Of a stretch of DNA of 64,000 nucleotides, positions 41,301 through 53,543 are shown piece after piece; within the stretch, counting starts at the first letter, position 1, and each line of letters starts with the position of its first letter. The notes beneath the pieces are model-generated. The model saw nothing but the letters and a program-made list of their open reading frames with translations, was not told where the DNA came from and ran no database searches. The position numbers and the translations under genes are program-made. Origin of the DNA: Bagarius yarrelli (taxonomy: Eukaryota > Chordata > Actinopteri > Siluriformes > Sisoridae); NCBI GenBank assembly GCA_005784505.1, contig VCAZ01000001.1, positions 11,079,097-11,143,096 on the forward strand. Direction: 5' to 3'.

Positions 41301-44300
41301 CATCTTCACAGCCATCCAAATGCACTCCAGAATCATGGTCAGCCTCAGCCTTCTTTTTGCTGGACTGTTTTGAGGCATACTTCCCTGATGAAGGTGACTG
41401 ACTCTGACTATCAAACCCTCTGCCTTTTGGGGTGACTGATCGCGCTGGAGAGACACAGCCTTTCTGTGAACCGGAGGCGCCATTGCAGCTGCCTGGTTCC
41501 GGATGCAATGTTGAATCCTCCCCATATTCACTGTCTCCATCTATTTCCAGTTTAATATCATCGTCATTATGGGCACGTGCCTGGTGGTACTTCAGGCCAT
41601 TTATGTGCTTGTATTTCTTATTGCAGTTGGGATGAGGGCAGTCAATGAGGACAGGGGAGGGGCAAGTGCGATCTAGAGAAGGGGGCAGGGGCTCTGCTTT
41701 GATAATGGGGATGGGAAGGACAGCATGAGGCATTCCACTGTTTGAGCTGGTGCGCATACGCTTGCTACCTTTTGTGTCTTCTGAGCTAGAATTTGGCTCC
41801 ATGTCTGAGGCTGGCTTGCTCTTGCGTTTGTTTATAGATGATGGGCTGGCCTTGATGTCCTCAGTGTTACTATTGGGTGGAGTACGGCGCTCTGACGAGT
41901 TCTGACTGCCCCGTCTTCCTTTGTTATTGGATGCGGCGCGTGTCTTGCTGTTGTTGCTTCCTTTGTTGTCAGAGGAGTTGCTATTCTCATTAACTGGAGT
42001 GTTGCTATTGGGTCTCATTCTTTTCCCCCTGCCTCGCCCATTTTTGATCTCCATATCACTTGTTGGTGATTCACAAAATCTGTGAGAACAAAAGAAGAAA
42101 TTATTACCTTTTTGGAAGTGTCACTTGGACAATGGAGCAACCAAGATCGGGTATAATTGATTTTTTTTTTAGAGCAGATCAGTTCGTAAACAAAGCCATT
42201 AAAGCATATAGAATCCTCTGGCTTAACGTCTTTGTGTATCATATAGGATTATTAATGGTACTAGAAGGCACACAGCTCAATAGACTTCAGAATCATCAGA
42301 AATTTCTGTCAGGGAGTGCCAGGAGAGATGTGTAGAGTTTTTTAAATCCCCGTGTTATCCCTGATCTTGACAGCGGTGCTTGAACTGACGGATGGCTTGC
42401 TGCAGCACAATGCTTCAGGATTAGGCTACAGTGAACTGTCTACTGATTAGATATGTGGTGATAACATCCTCTGACAGTCAGGGCATGGGCAAAAAAAAAA
42501 AGCCAAAGAGCTTATTTAAATAGCATGTCTTATTCAACAAAGTATGTTGGAAAATACCCACAAAGTTTTATATAGTTTTACTAAATCAATAATATTTGCA
42601 CACCAGGTTCGATTAAACGATATATGGTTAACTTGGTCTACTGTCGGTTCTTACTCACTTATATCAAAGTCTATATCAATCGTACAATGCAATGATAGTC
42701 ACAGTCTGAGGATTAACTTCATCCAGACTTTCAAGCACTTTTACAGCCTGTCTTTATGAATTTGAAGAGTAGGTCCGAGTTAAATGCGCAAAGCAGACAA
42801 CAATGGCAGGATCAAACAGTGAAATTCTAACATGCTGAAAGCCTCAGCTTTTGATAACTCGGATCAATGAAAAGGAGACAGATTGGAAGAAAATCAATTA
42901 TGCACAGTTTAGATAACATCAACATCGACCCGATGTTTAGCGGACACCATCACGTGCTACTACTGCTTGCTCTGTTTTAGACAAATAATAAATGATAAAG
43001 TTGTCTGAACTGTAAGTGATGTCATATAAATACGTGTAATGTATGGATTAGCTATTTTACACACATTTTTTTCTTACAAATTTCTGGTTATTATATTTTA
43101 ATATTATTACCGTGGAGGGGCCCAGTCATGTCTGGTGCAGTCGAGCAGAGTGCCCACATAGGTTTTATTCCTCCAGGTGACATTTACTACCAGCATACCT
43201 GCAACAGAGAAACACACACAAAAAAAATAAGCTACGGGACAAATAACCTTCTAAACTCGGTTGAGACCTTAAAAAAAAAAAAGATTTGGCATTTTGATAA
43301 ACATCTCAAAGAAACACAGTCCTGTGCCAGTTTTAAACCTGACCAAGTCTGCCACATTATTTTGTATTCAGGATGTGCACTGCATTGCCTCAGCATGAGA
43401 AGCACATACTCCACTCAGGTCCATTTCTCATTTAGTACCGAGCAGCTACCCAGCACACACTAGCTGAAAACAGCAACCAGCCATTAGTATGCTAGCAAGA
43501 GAGGGAACAATTGAGCAAGAGAACAACGGTGGGAAAATGTCCTCTACCTGACATTGTTGCTGCTCAGAAAGAGGCTGTATTTTTTGCATTAGGCAGAAAA
43601 AAAAACCTGGAACAGTAAACGAGTCTCCTGTGCAATTAGAGTGTCTGAGTACAAATGTTGTCTCTAGAGATTTGTTCATTAAAATGCTGACAACAGTATT
43701 TGCACACAGGAAGTGCAACATGACTTTATAAATGCGAAATAAGCAGATAGAAATAGAAACCTTGGCCGTGTTTACCCCCACACACTTAACACAAGAGGGC
43801 AGCAGCCATCACTGGTACATGTGAATTTCGAAACACTGGGTCATATTGCTTGACATACAATTTCATTTCTGACCTGGGCAGAACCTACCTTGGAATGATG
43901 GAAGACCTTGCGACAATCTTAAAAAAATATTTCCTGTCGCCATGACGTGCGTTATATTATAAACTGGCAATGCATGCTCGAGATAACAGCCTTAAGGCAG
44001 AAAGGTGCTACATAAAAAGACACACGCTTACGGCTTTTGAACGGCTTATCTAAAGGCTACCAGGAAACAGAATCGCTTTTTTCTGAGAAGCACTGGACCA
44101 AACTATCCCCTGTTACGCTCTGCTTTTCATTCGTTTCCTTGACAACCAGAAATGTCTGAGAGCAATTCCAACGAAGCTCATTCCATTTCGGCGAAAGAGT
44201 GAGAAAATTGAGCAGGTCGCTTGAATTGCACAAAAAAAAAAAAAAAAAGGGAAGCCGTTGTTAATTTGTCTGCATGAAACAGACACGTACAGAGAGAACA

Positions 44301-44826
44301 CATTACATCTGCAAACAATTAGCATGACATCAGATGGTGCTGGCAGAAGAACTGTTAGTACCGAAATGATACTCCGGGCCACCTACCAGGCAAGGTGCAG
44401 GAAAAAATAAAGCAGCCTGCCAATTCCATGTCATTATCAAAAGCTCAAAGGTAATTCCAGCGGACACAAGTCATGGCGCTAAAGCTTCACGGTTCATAAA
44501 GGTAGGCAAGGTCAGAAGCAGGACATTTTAAAGTTCATAGAACCAAAGTCCATTTCAATGCTTAGAGCATTCTGTTCCAAAAAAATAATGATTCAAATTA
44601 AGGATACAGAGCTTTACTTAAAGTGTTTGAGCAAAAAATGGTTCTTAAATAGCTTTTGCAGACCATGACCTCTTTGTCAGCCAAACCCTTAGGGGTAACC
44701 AGGATCCGATTTGACATGACATTTGCACTACAGGGCAGAAGTGCTGCATCCTGCAGCCAACTAATTCATAAGTCAAGAGGGAACACAACAGGCCTCTTAG
44801 CTTTCATGCCAGAAAACACCACCCTC

Positions 44827-44876
<50 letters not shown>

Positions 44877-47800
44877 CTCCCACACTCACTCATCCATGCA
44901 ACGAGCTAAATCTTTGCTTTTGTGCTGCAGTGCTGTTAAATCACTTTCCCCTTAGCTCTGATTTCCACAGCGAATAATGCTGAATCTCACCATGCTCAAA
45001 CCAGCCGTGCTCTGATGTATTTTCCCCCCTCTTTTTTTATATACATATACTCAACCCCAGGCCACAGTTTCTATCACACAGAGGATAAGATAACCCCTAA
45101 TATATTATATAAGGGTCCCTACTACAAGATTCTAAGCTATCTTAAACACATTTTCAGGCTGTCAGTGTTAACCAGGCAGCGGAGTACAATATCATGCAGG
45201 TTTCGACACATTAGAAGTGTTTTCTTAATGGGGTTGACAAAAATAACAAGGTGGGGATTGGGTCATTGGCTGCTGGCAGCATGCAAGACAGTGAAATGTA
45301 AACTGAACCTTGCTTCCATCTGCTCAGGAGGCAGTCGTTTACTCTCCTCGAAAAATTGCCCAATCATTAACAAAGCTTGAACTCTTTCCCTTAGTCTCTG
45401 GGGAGTAAAGCCTGAGGCGGCTGGTTACCCTTATCTGAAGGACATTCTTAAAATGTTACACATTTCCAATGCTCTTCGGCACCAGAAACATGTTAATACT
45501 TGAGCAATTTGTGACTGTGGAAACTGTATCTAGAGTATGGGTTAAAAATAAATAAATCGATCAATCAAACTCTACATTTTTAACATGATGACTTTCATAT
45601 CTGGTTTTAAACAAACGAATCAAACAGACAGAAAAAAAAAAAAAAGTAGCTAACTTTTTTTATTTTTTTTTTTTTTTTAGAAACTACGACAATAATACAG
45701 CAAACGGACGAATCCCCGACTCATTTTATTCAGGAATGCTCTTCTTGAAAAAAGAAAAATAAATGGGAACAGACTTGCTTAGTAAATCCCAGTGTGGAGA
45801 GTAGCTCATTGTGCTAGTGTCGGCTGTTTTTCATGCTTGCGGTGTGGGACTCTCCACGGCTGTTTTGCATACCTCTTTGCAGCCTGGCTGCCAAGAACAG
45901 CAAATTGGTGCAGCAGACAAGCCCAAACGTAGACAAAGCTTAGGAACAGAGCTTAGAGAAGAACCAAACAGCACACGGCATTTTGCAGCGTTTTTCATCT
46001 TCTCTCTCTTTCAAAAGGACACATGGCCTATTCTTTCATACAATCTTTTATACGACATATACACAAGCATTTCATTTTATTCTCATCAACAAAGCACGGG
46101 GTAAAAACTATTAAAGTCATGTATATTCTATTATATACATATACTGATAGCATTGAAAGTTAGTTCATGCTTAAGAGATATAAGGGAGGTTTGGAAATTT
46201 ACAAGTAGCTGTTGTTAAGCCCTCCAGAAATCTAGTCACACTTGTCACTCCAGTAAGTCATGCTGGAACTGGTGGAGGAAAGTGTCTGTCTTGCCCAATA
46301 CGCCGGGGGATTAGACCAGTCATCACAGCCCTAATATTCCACCCACTGCCCTTGAACCTCTGAGCAACAAAGAGGGCCACCTCAATTGCTATGGGGCCTT
46401 TAGTTCAGTTTCCCCCTGAACCCCATCAAAGAATACCTTAATAACAACAAAGACCTGACAACTGACAAGCACCATAGAAAAACAGGGGCAGGTGCCTCCC
46501 TTCCTGCCTAGGTCACCAGTTCAATTTTCCCACTGAAGAGCTGCATTAATGGGCAAGCCTGCCCTCTTTAATCTCCCTCTGAGGGGGATGAGTTCTGCAA
46601 GACCCAAAGGCCCCTAGGCATTGACCTTGGGCCTCAAGCAAATTCTCATTTAACTTGTCTTTTTGCTCCAGTTTTGCACTTTTATCAGCAGGCATCCAAT
46701 CAGGATGATAGAAATGGTAATTGTGGAAAAAAAAAAAAGAAGACTTATGTGCATTAGGAGAGAAGTATAATTTTTAAATCATTCTTTTAAATTGCAGTGA
46801 AAAGTGAAAAGATAAAAAAATCGTCATTCTAGGATTGCAAAAATAAATGCAAACGCATTTGAGACACACAAATTGACACCGGTGACTTCAAAAGACCTCT
46901 TCTGATTATACTAAGCATGTCCTCCCGGTAAAAAAGAGGACAGGAGAAAGAAAGTGTGAGGGTAGAAAGGGTCTATAGTTTGTAATAACACAGCTGAGTT
47001 TATTGCCCCCCCCCCATAAACTCATATAAACTCTCTATAAGGCATAATTTTTAAATCCATCTTAACTCAAGGTTTATTATAAGGATACAAATGACCGAAT
47101 AAACCCAGAAATAAATCTAATAAGAAATGGTGATCATTCAGATCAGAACGTGTTCTAAAACATTATTCCGATCTTTACAAGCGAAACTTAACATTTTTTT
47201 AATATTAGAAGCTGTTCATTCTTGAACAAATCCTACTTCTCTCTTCGATTACTTAACAATGGGAATGTACACAGAAGACAGCAAGATTATAGTATGGTCA
47301 GATTAAGCAAGAGGGGGTAGTGTCAGAGACCCGTAAGCTCTGAGAATCAGACATAACATCTGTCTAAAGCTTTAACAGCAATGGTAGCACATAGTAAAAT
47401 ACTAATAGAATGATTCACATAGAATTAGGTGCATGTGGAGATCTATAGTTTATTCAGGACATCATTGGCAGTTTCATATGCCATATCAGTTTTAGCACTC
47501 GGATGTGTTTAAACTAGGGCTGTGTATTGACAAAAGCCCCGCGATACATTATCAATCAAAATGCATGGGTCAGGTTACAGTATATATAACACAGTATATT
47601 GCAATACAATACAATACAATACATCAGCCAACTGAACACACAAGCAAGATAAAAAAGGCCTTACAGAAATCACCAAAAATTCCATATGAGAGTTATAAAT
47701 CTTGTGTTGTACTATTTCTGTATTACACCTGCTTTTTCCTTGACATGAACACACACACACGCCACCTTCGCATCGTTTCCCTGTTGTCTCTATCCAGCCA

Positions 47801-50800
47801 GATAGGTGTTCCAAAACTCTCAATCCGTAAGGTTCTAGTACAGTAAAGGCAATCATATGACTGTTTCCGTATTTGTACATGAAACTCATACTGGATTGTA
47901 ATGTATTCCATTTGTGTGTAATCGAGCATACATTCCCTAAGAGTATTCCAGGCTATAAAGATTAAGCCCTGCTTGAGCCCGAGTCACACAGATTCCCAGG
48001 TTTCCTCTTTACTTCCTTTTCAGGCCTTGAGAGTTTTTGGAAGACTAAATTAATTTTCCAGTAATATTCCAAGTGGGATCAACAAAACCGGCACTGGAAC
48101 CCAAACCTAAAAGGAACTCCCTGGTGCACTCTCCACCGAGCGCCCAAAACGAGATCACGTTTCCCCACTTAATAACAAGCAGCATAGGCAAAATCTTCCA
48201 CAAGTATATCATCTTTACTTTAAAATGAGTTAAAATTCCATGTAACCCACTCAGTAACATAGAAACACTAAAGCACACATGCAGCTCCGTTTGCCAAAAT
48301 CAGGCTTTTTGGGGAAACTGTTTAACGAATTTCATGCTCTAAAGCGCGTGGCCTGAAAACTGTAAAAAAAGACGCACATTTAACAATCCATTTATTGGTA
48401 TCTGAGGCTTCTAACACTAAGATACCCGCTACCTTTTCAAATGTTATTTAATAAGAGGATGAAATACTTAAAACTGAATGTTTTCTTAATAATTGCTCAT
48501 CAAGCATAATTATATGCTTCAGGTTGTGAGAGTCCCAAAATACGACGACGCAGCTGATGAAAAAGGGTTAGCAGCACTGACACTCAGGTCTCTTATTAAA
48601 ACCAGGAACCTAGAAGCCTGTTTACGCATTATTTAAGTCAAACTATTATTACTGACTTTTTTTTTTTTTTTAATTGTAAATTAGTGCTCAGTAGGAAATA
48701 CTTCATCAAACAACCAGCCTATGTTTGAAACTGTAAAATTTCTGGCCAACTGGTGTGTTTTTTCATTTTTTTTTTTTACAGATATCACACAAGCTTGTGT
48801 GTGTAACAAGCAGAACAAAATAGACGCTGATTTTATTCCTCGCCAGAAAGCAATTCTGATCCACATACATTAGATCTGCCTCAAAACAAATGGCAGCCTT
48901 TACCAGAGCAGGTCTTTCATCAGGGTGCTGGCACAAAATATGTTGGCACAGCCCTCACCTTCTCAGTAAGGGAGTGACGTGCCAGCCTGCAATAGGAAAG
49001 GGTTTTTTAGGGCGACACTTCAGCAGCCATAAACTTTCAGAGGATTTGGAGCTGACATTTCCAACTGTCAGCATGTGGTGCCTGTGAGAGCCGAAGCTCT
49101 GTTGGCCCAACCCCAGGGTCACTGCAGCATCACTGACCAAAGATTTGTGTCCTTATGCCACCTTCAACATCCCACTCCTTATTCTTTTCAAGCGTATTTC
49201 GCTTTTTCTTTATGCTTCTCTCGAATCGACATTTCTTTTCTTTCTTGTCATCCATCGGCTTCTCAGTCCCACTCTTTTCAACAAATCCCTCCGTCACTAT
49301 TGTGGCTCCCAGTGTGAGCATGGGGAGCTGTCAGGCGTCCCGGGCTACTGATTGAAAGAGGTCATAGATGGTAGGTCACGGTTTCCTCTCCCCCTTCTTT
49401 GCACTTCACTGTGATGGCCCAGCATGAGGGCACTCATTGATCCACACATCCCTCTAAATACTTCATGCAGAAAGGTCAGCATTTGGTAGTCAAATTCCGC
49501 AGTGAAAGGTTTGCTTAGCCTCGGAGTGAAAATGAACATGACTTCAATTAAGGAAGGAAGCATATTAGAGCAGTGCTCTAGAACTCTCCAACTCGTTAGG
49601 AATCTGTAATATGGCATTATTTATCGATGAATTTATTACAAACACAATGTACATTTATTTTTAGTTGAATTTTTGATGCAGTCAAGTAACTAATACACCC
49701 TGCTAGTGCTGTATAGTAAATATTACTAGTGCGATCTTCAACGTATATCCAAGTAGCCATTTTGTAAAAGGTTCTAATCCCATTCGTCGTGTTCAGGCTT
49801 TAAGTGGCAGGATTAGTTAACTGTCTAGGACTGGTTCATTATATAACGCACAATCAGAATGGAAGCTAATATGGCTTCAGCATCACTGACAATCTTGTCT
49901 CGAGCAGCTATTCCAGAACTGAAATGCCACTGACAGCACCAACACAATCTTCGGCTATTGCTCATCTCTTCAGTGCTCTCAGGAGGCAGCTTTAGGTTTT
50001 TTTTTTTTTTTTTCTGGCTTATTTTCCACATTTGTCAAGCGGAGGCTGCGACTCCATGATGAGACCTCTGGGGCACAGTCACAACTAACACCGCATGAGA
50101 GGTACTGCAGAGCTAGAAACGAGGTGGTGAATCACCAAGAGGCTGCTGAAAGGACTGGCAGAAGATGGAGAGAGTAAAGGAGTCCTACATCCTCCCCGTC
50201 CTCCTGGCAGATTAGCCCAGAGCGACTGAGACGCAGCAGCGCACTGCGGTTAATGGGATGCGTGGGAGCCAGCAAGTATGTGGGCTGGCTGGTGTTTGAA
50301 ATTGCTGCAATTTTGAATACTGCACTGCAATTTAATCGGTCATTAGTGGGATTCAGAATACAAATTTGAGGCGGAGATTTGACAGTCAACAGCACCACAG
50401 TTTACTTAGGTCAACGTAATTCCAAGCCAATGACTGGATGACAAGAGCTGACATTTTTTTTTTGTCTCTTGATATCCGGAACAACCATGCCGGAGGTTGA
50501 CTGTAAACAAAAGGTGTTTACGCTTTTCTTTATCAGAGTGCTTGTCGCAGCGATTCAGGGAGCTGAGACAACATAAAATCCTTTGCAGTGGATTCATGCC
50601 TGTGCATGCACGTGTAACACAAAGGCCAGCTTTACTGCTAGTTACGCAACAGCACCAAATGAATGATAAAGAAACGGCAATGTCAAGGTTTATTGGACGT
50701 TTCTTTCATCTGGATGCTTATATCCAAGAGAAACTGCTGAAAGGCAAATGCCCTTAAAAAAGGCAGGGAGTCGTGCCAGAGCTATTTCTGAGCTGGCAGT

Positions 50801-51658
50801 GGAGCAACTGTCCGCCTCGCCCGAGACAAATCACACTCTGTTATGGAAAGATAAAAAAAATGGGCTGTGTGTCAAATTGATTATTAATCATTTTCATAAA
50901 CCTGTGTTCTCACATTTATTTTCGGATAAATATGGCAAGAACCATTCCCCTACTAACAAGATTGTAGATTGCCTGTCAACTCAAAATAAGAATAAAAGAA
51001 AAAAATGAAGTAAAAGTTGGCAAAAAAAAAAAAAATCTAATATAACTTTACAATTCTGGCTGTAACAGAGCAGCGCCAAAGACATGATACGGGATTGTGT
51101 CAATACAACATAAAGCTTTAATATCAGTTTTAAATAACGTGATTACAGTGTGAACACCTTGCACAAAGCCCCGACCTGTACCCACTGAGATGAACTGGAC
51201 CATCGACTGCCCCTAACACCTCCTCCCCCAACATCAGATCCTGATCTTATTAATACAATTGTGACTGAATGAAGGAAAAAAAGTACATCTACATCTAGTA
51301 AAAAGCCTTTCCAGAAATGTTGAGGTTATTATAAAAGTAAAAAAAAAAATGGAATAGGATACATATTTTTTGTTTATTCTATATTAAAACCAAAAAAATG
51401 AACTACATAAAGCTTTCACGGAATGTTCTTACCGTCCTCTGTTTCTTGCCATACAATGCCTTCCAGATTGACACTAGTGCCTGGCTCACAGGGGCCCAAA
51501 CACTCTGGCTCTGTGGCGAGAGCTACATCGGACGTGTTGACGGCGACTGAGCGTGTGCGGACCATGATCTGTTCACATGGAGAGGAGATATCTGTGCTGC
51601 CAACTGGAGCGAGGAGATGAAGAGGTGGAGGGGCCGGCGTCGACACTGGGGAATCCAT
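38326..51658 (-). CDS. znf609: Zinc finger protein 609, partial CDS: six 3' coding exons (gene-level entry)
   Basis: Join on the minus strand: 51658-51433, 43198-43111, 42079-39757, 39636-39222, 39100-38765, 38384-38326. All junctions are GT-AG and phases are continuous, giving 1148 residues plus stop. Human ZNF609 is 1411 residues, so only the first coding exon (about 250 residues) is missing; it lies beyond the right edge. There is one C2H2 finger (C252, C257, H270, H275 in window numbering) within DCPHPNCNKKYKHINGLKYH, the rest being low-complexity, Ser/Lys/Pro-rich and disordered. Diagnostic stretches are EQIMVRTRSV, ALATEPECLGPCEPG, TYVGTLLDCTRHDWAPPRF, NGRGRGKRMRPNSN, SRLASIKAEADKIYSFTDNA and PSVIQQR. 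ZNF609 rather than ZNF608 is chosen from these and the C-terminal ASQQ...SLYPP-x-RR. Known role: nuclear regulator linked to Integrator and NIPBL in neural progenitors, myoblast proliferation, and source of circ-ZNF609. Confidence 0.96.
38385..38764 (-). other. last znf609 intron
   Basis: 380 bp, AT-rich with T-runs. No other feature. Confidence 0.85.
38765..39100 (-). CDS. znf609: znf609 penultimate coding exon
   Basis: 336 bp, phase 1 in and phase 1 out. It encodes SYLPAGYSFSPYSTK, KALDILHQHASQYKSKSPT, RPRSSPSQRLMPSHHHLGYS and ends DLSYAP. Donor CCG|GTGAGT. Unspliced read-through would stop after two more codons. Confidence 0.95.
39222..39636 (-). CDS. znf609: znf609 coding exon with Arg/Glu/Asp repeat
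   Basis: 415 bp, phase 0 in and phase 1 out. It encodes EPDSRLWPYVYPSKYPEAQK, an alternating ERERERDRDRDRERD tract, then QHQSYMPYMHGYPYSQGYDP and VMMQNYPG. The charged repeat is longer than in the human protein, probably by expansion of the underlying TCTCGC-type repeat. Acceptor CACCAG lies just downstream of an A-rich run on the plus strand. Confidence 0.94.
39757..42079 (-). CDS. znf609: znf609 large central exon with C2H2 finger
   Basis: 2323 bp, phase 2 in and phase 0 out, 774 full codons. It starts FCESPTSD then MEIKNGRGRGKRMRP and carries the single zinc finger at 41640-41569 (C-X4-C-X12-H-X4-H). It also has Lys-rich tracts (DKKKKDKKKKE), a five-Gln run before PSVIQQ, and the Tyr-rich NMYMQPLYYNQYTYAYGY block. 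It ends MYMYRQ|GTTGGT. The open frame reads on into the intron (VGEILFVLFGFF), which is not coding. A start at 42054 would be artefactual because the upstream residues FCESPTSD are conserved. Confidence 0.97.
41569..41640 (-). other. znf609: C2H2 zinc finger coding segment of znf609
   Basis: Cys-X4-Cys-X12-His-X4-His. The two Cys codons are in CPHPNC and the His codons in YHQARAH. It is the only finger in the visible protein. Confidence 0.95.
42080..43110 (-). other. znf609 intron
   Basis: About 1 kb with no repeat or coding sequence recognised. Confidence 0.8.
43111..43198 (-). CDS. znf609: znf609 coding exon (third coding exon)
   Basis: 88 bp, phase 1 in and phase 2 out. It encodes MLVVNVTWRNKTYVGTLLDC then TRHDWAPP, essentially identical to the mammalian block. 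It is too short for open-frame screens but certain from homology and phase. Confidence 0.96.
44830..44872. repeat. (CT)n microsatellite
   Basis: About 21 CT units in the znf609 intron. Confidence 0.9.
47514..47640. mobile_element. MITE-like fragment
   Basis: CTAGGGCTGTGTATTGACAA starts like the hAT-like MITEs and runs into (ATACA)n-type repeats (about 47601-47622). Right end not identified. Confidence 0.3.
51433..51658 (-). CDS. znf609: znf609 coding exon (second coding exon)
   Basis: 226 bp, phase 0 in and phase 1 out. It begins with ATG right after the acceptor GTGCAG, corresponding to internal MESPVSTP of the mammalian protein, so this Met is not the start. It encodes the near-invariant block SPCEQIMVRTRSV...EPECLGPCEPGTSV...GIVWQETEDG. 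Donor GACG|GTAAGA. Confidence 0.96.
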
Positions 51659-52330
51659 CTGCACAAACACAGAAGGGAAACAGGCTGAGTTAAGCTTTGG
51701 GGGGAATAAGAAAAAAAAAAAAGAAGTGTGTAAATATAAAATGCTGCAGACAAGTAGAATAATTCGTATTAGTTTTGCAAATAAAAGCTATAAAACAACC
51801 ATTGACATAAAAATGCATAGCTACATACTTTCTACCTCAGCTGCTTTAGTTATGTATGATTCCACCCCAAAGAAATAAAGTTCACCAATCCTAAAATTAA
51901 AATCCAACTAACATTGAAGCAGCATTAGGAACCATAGACATTTTATCAAAAGCACCATTTCAAGACAAAAATTGAAAAAAGGTAGCAATTGTTATTAATC
52001 TGTAATTATAACCGAGCTGTATAGCATGATTACAGTGCAAGCCATCCTCTAAAGGTTTACACTGCATTTCCTTCTTTATTCTGCACACAGGTTGTTCATC
52101 CTATTAGAGGATAACGACAACAATCATTAGCTGAGGAAAAAAAAGACAGAAGCAAACGCAATAGCATAAAGAAAACCATGCTAATTATATATTTAGTTAT
52201 CATTTTGTTGGAATTCCTCAACACTTAAATGAATAAATAAAATAAACACCTTTTCCTTTTCTTGCCATCTTTTCAGCAGCCGAAGAACACAACAGAATTA
52301 CAGACATTACACTTGATCTTATGTTTCGAA

Positions 52331-53543
52331 TAGGGGTGTGACGGGACGTCGTGGCACGAGACCTTGCCAGATCTAATGTATCTCCTCGGGTGATAAAGTC
52401 TTGATAGACAATGCCCCGCCGCATTTAAACCATTTGTGTAGCGACATTGGCTGCATTTACACTGCAGGTCCTAATGCTCGATTCCGATTTGGTGACTGCA
52501 TTCAATTTTTTTTTTTGTTGACCTGCTTACATTATCTTTTAAAAGTGACCTGTATCCGATATCTACATTTACACTACACATGGCAAAACAACCCAATGTG
52601 GACGTACTGACCAGAAAGTAAAAAACATTTAATATGTTGCTTTCGCATCGTATTTAAACTTCGGCAAAACTACGCTTTCTTTAGGCGGAGAACCGCTTAG
52701 AGAGAGAGAGAGTGTGTGTGTGTGTGTGTGTGTGTGGCACAGAAAAAACTAATTATGGACTGTGAAAACTGCCTCTGAACGAGGTTTTGAATATTTGTTA
52801 TAAAATTTATATCAAAATACACAGTTGTTGTAAGTTTTATGTTGGAGTTCATGCCCCCCCCCCCAGGCTTATTCAGTGAGGATCAACTCACAAAAATCTG
52901 CTCCGTCTACTCACACTGCACACGTTAATGCACGTCTCCAATTCATATCCGATTTATTACCACACACGAATGAGGCCTGAATCTGATCTGAAAATATCAA
53001 AATCCCTGTCCTTTTTTTCTGCTTACACTGTCATGAGTCAAATTTGAGTGACAAATCTGTGTCGCATTGGAGGAAATAATCGAAATTGGGTCAATTAATA
53101 CGTGCAGTCTAAATTCGGCCATTTTGGTTTCCCAAAAACGGCAAAAGAATGATAGACAAGACAAAGACAATACGCAAACATTGTAAGAAAATAATACCGC
53201 ACACCTCCGCCAACACGATCTGCATCGCTATTGTAACAGACAATGTGCGTAATATAGATTTGCGGTATCGACGTCCAAGCTGAAGCTGCTACAACTGCCA
53301 CCAAACAAATTAATAACGTACATGGCCCAAAAAATGATTGTGGCAAAACATTTTGCAGTGTTTATATGCTGTTAATTACCGCATTTAATTCAGTTTAATT
53401 CAAGTGATTTTAAAATGTCATTTGTGCGTTTGCATTTTGCGTTTTTCAGTTGAATAAAGGACTAATTTTCCCTGTATTTTATCACTGAGGAAGTCTGAAA
53501 AATCACGTCTCGTCGCGTGGGATAAGTGTCTCTCAAACCCCTA
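52331..53543. mobile_element. hAT-type non-autonomous element with perfect 8-bp target duplication
   Basis: Starts TAGGGGTGTGACGGGACGTC and ends CTCAAACCCCTA. The imperfect terminal inverted repeats share TAGGGG-T-TGA and the ACGTCTCGTCGCGTGGGAT region. GTTTCGAA flanks both edges (52323-52330 and 53544-53551), the 8-bp duplication typical of hAT insertion. No transposase frame. Lies in the znf609 intron. Confidence 0.8.
52700..52736. repeat. (GA)n(GT)n compound microsatellite
   Basis: Lies inside the hAT element at 52331-53543. Confidence 0.85.

Larger units (their letters stand above)
43199..51432 (-). other. znf609 intron (8.2 kb)
   Basis: Few mobile elements: a (CT)n at 44.83 kb, a MITE-like fragment at 47.5 kb, homopolymer runs. 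The stretch 46.23-46.68 kb is unusually complex, GC-richer and repeat-free and may be a conserved non-coding element. The other open frames have no recognisable products. Confidence 0.7.

Noticed and set aside
39718..42054. A 778-residue single-exon protein starting at 42054
   Set aside because: The start is inside an exon; conserved residues FCESPTSD precede it. The last 12 residues are intron read-through past the GT donor.
38326..51658. Assignment to ZNF608 instead of ZNF609
   Set aside because: The visible stretches fit ZNF609 more closely, and total length after the first coding exon (1148) matches ZNF609. The GRAMD2A neighbour, also on human 15q, agrees.
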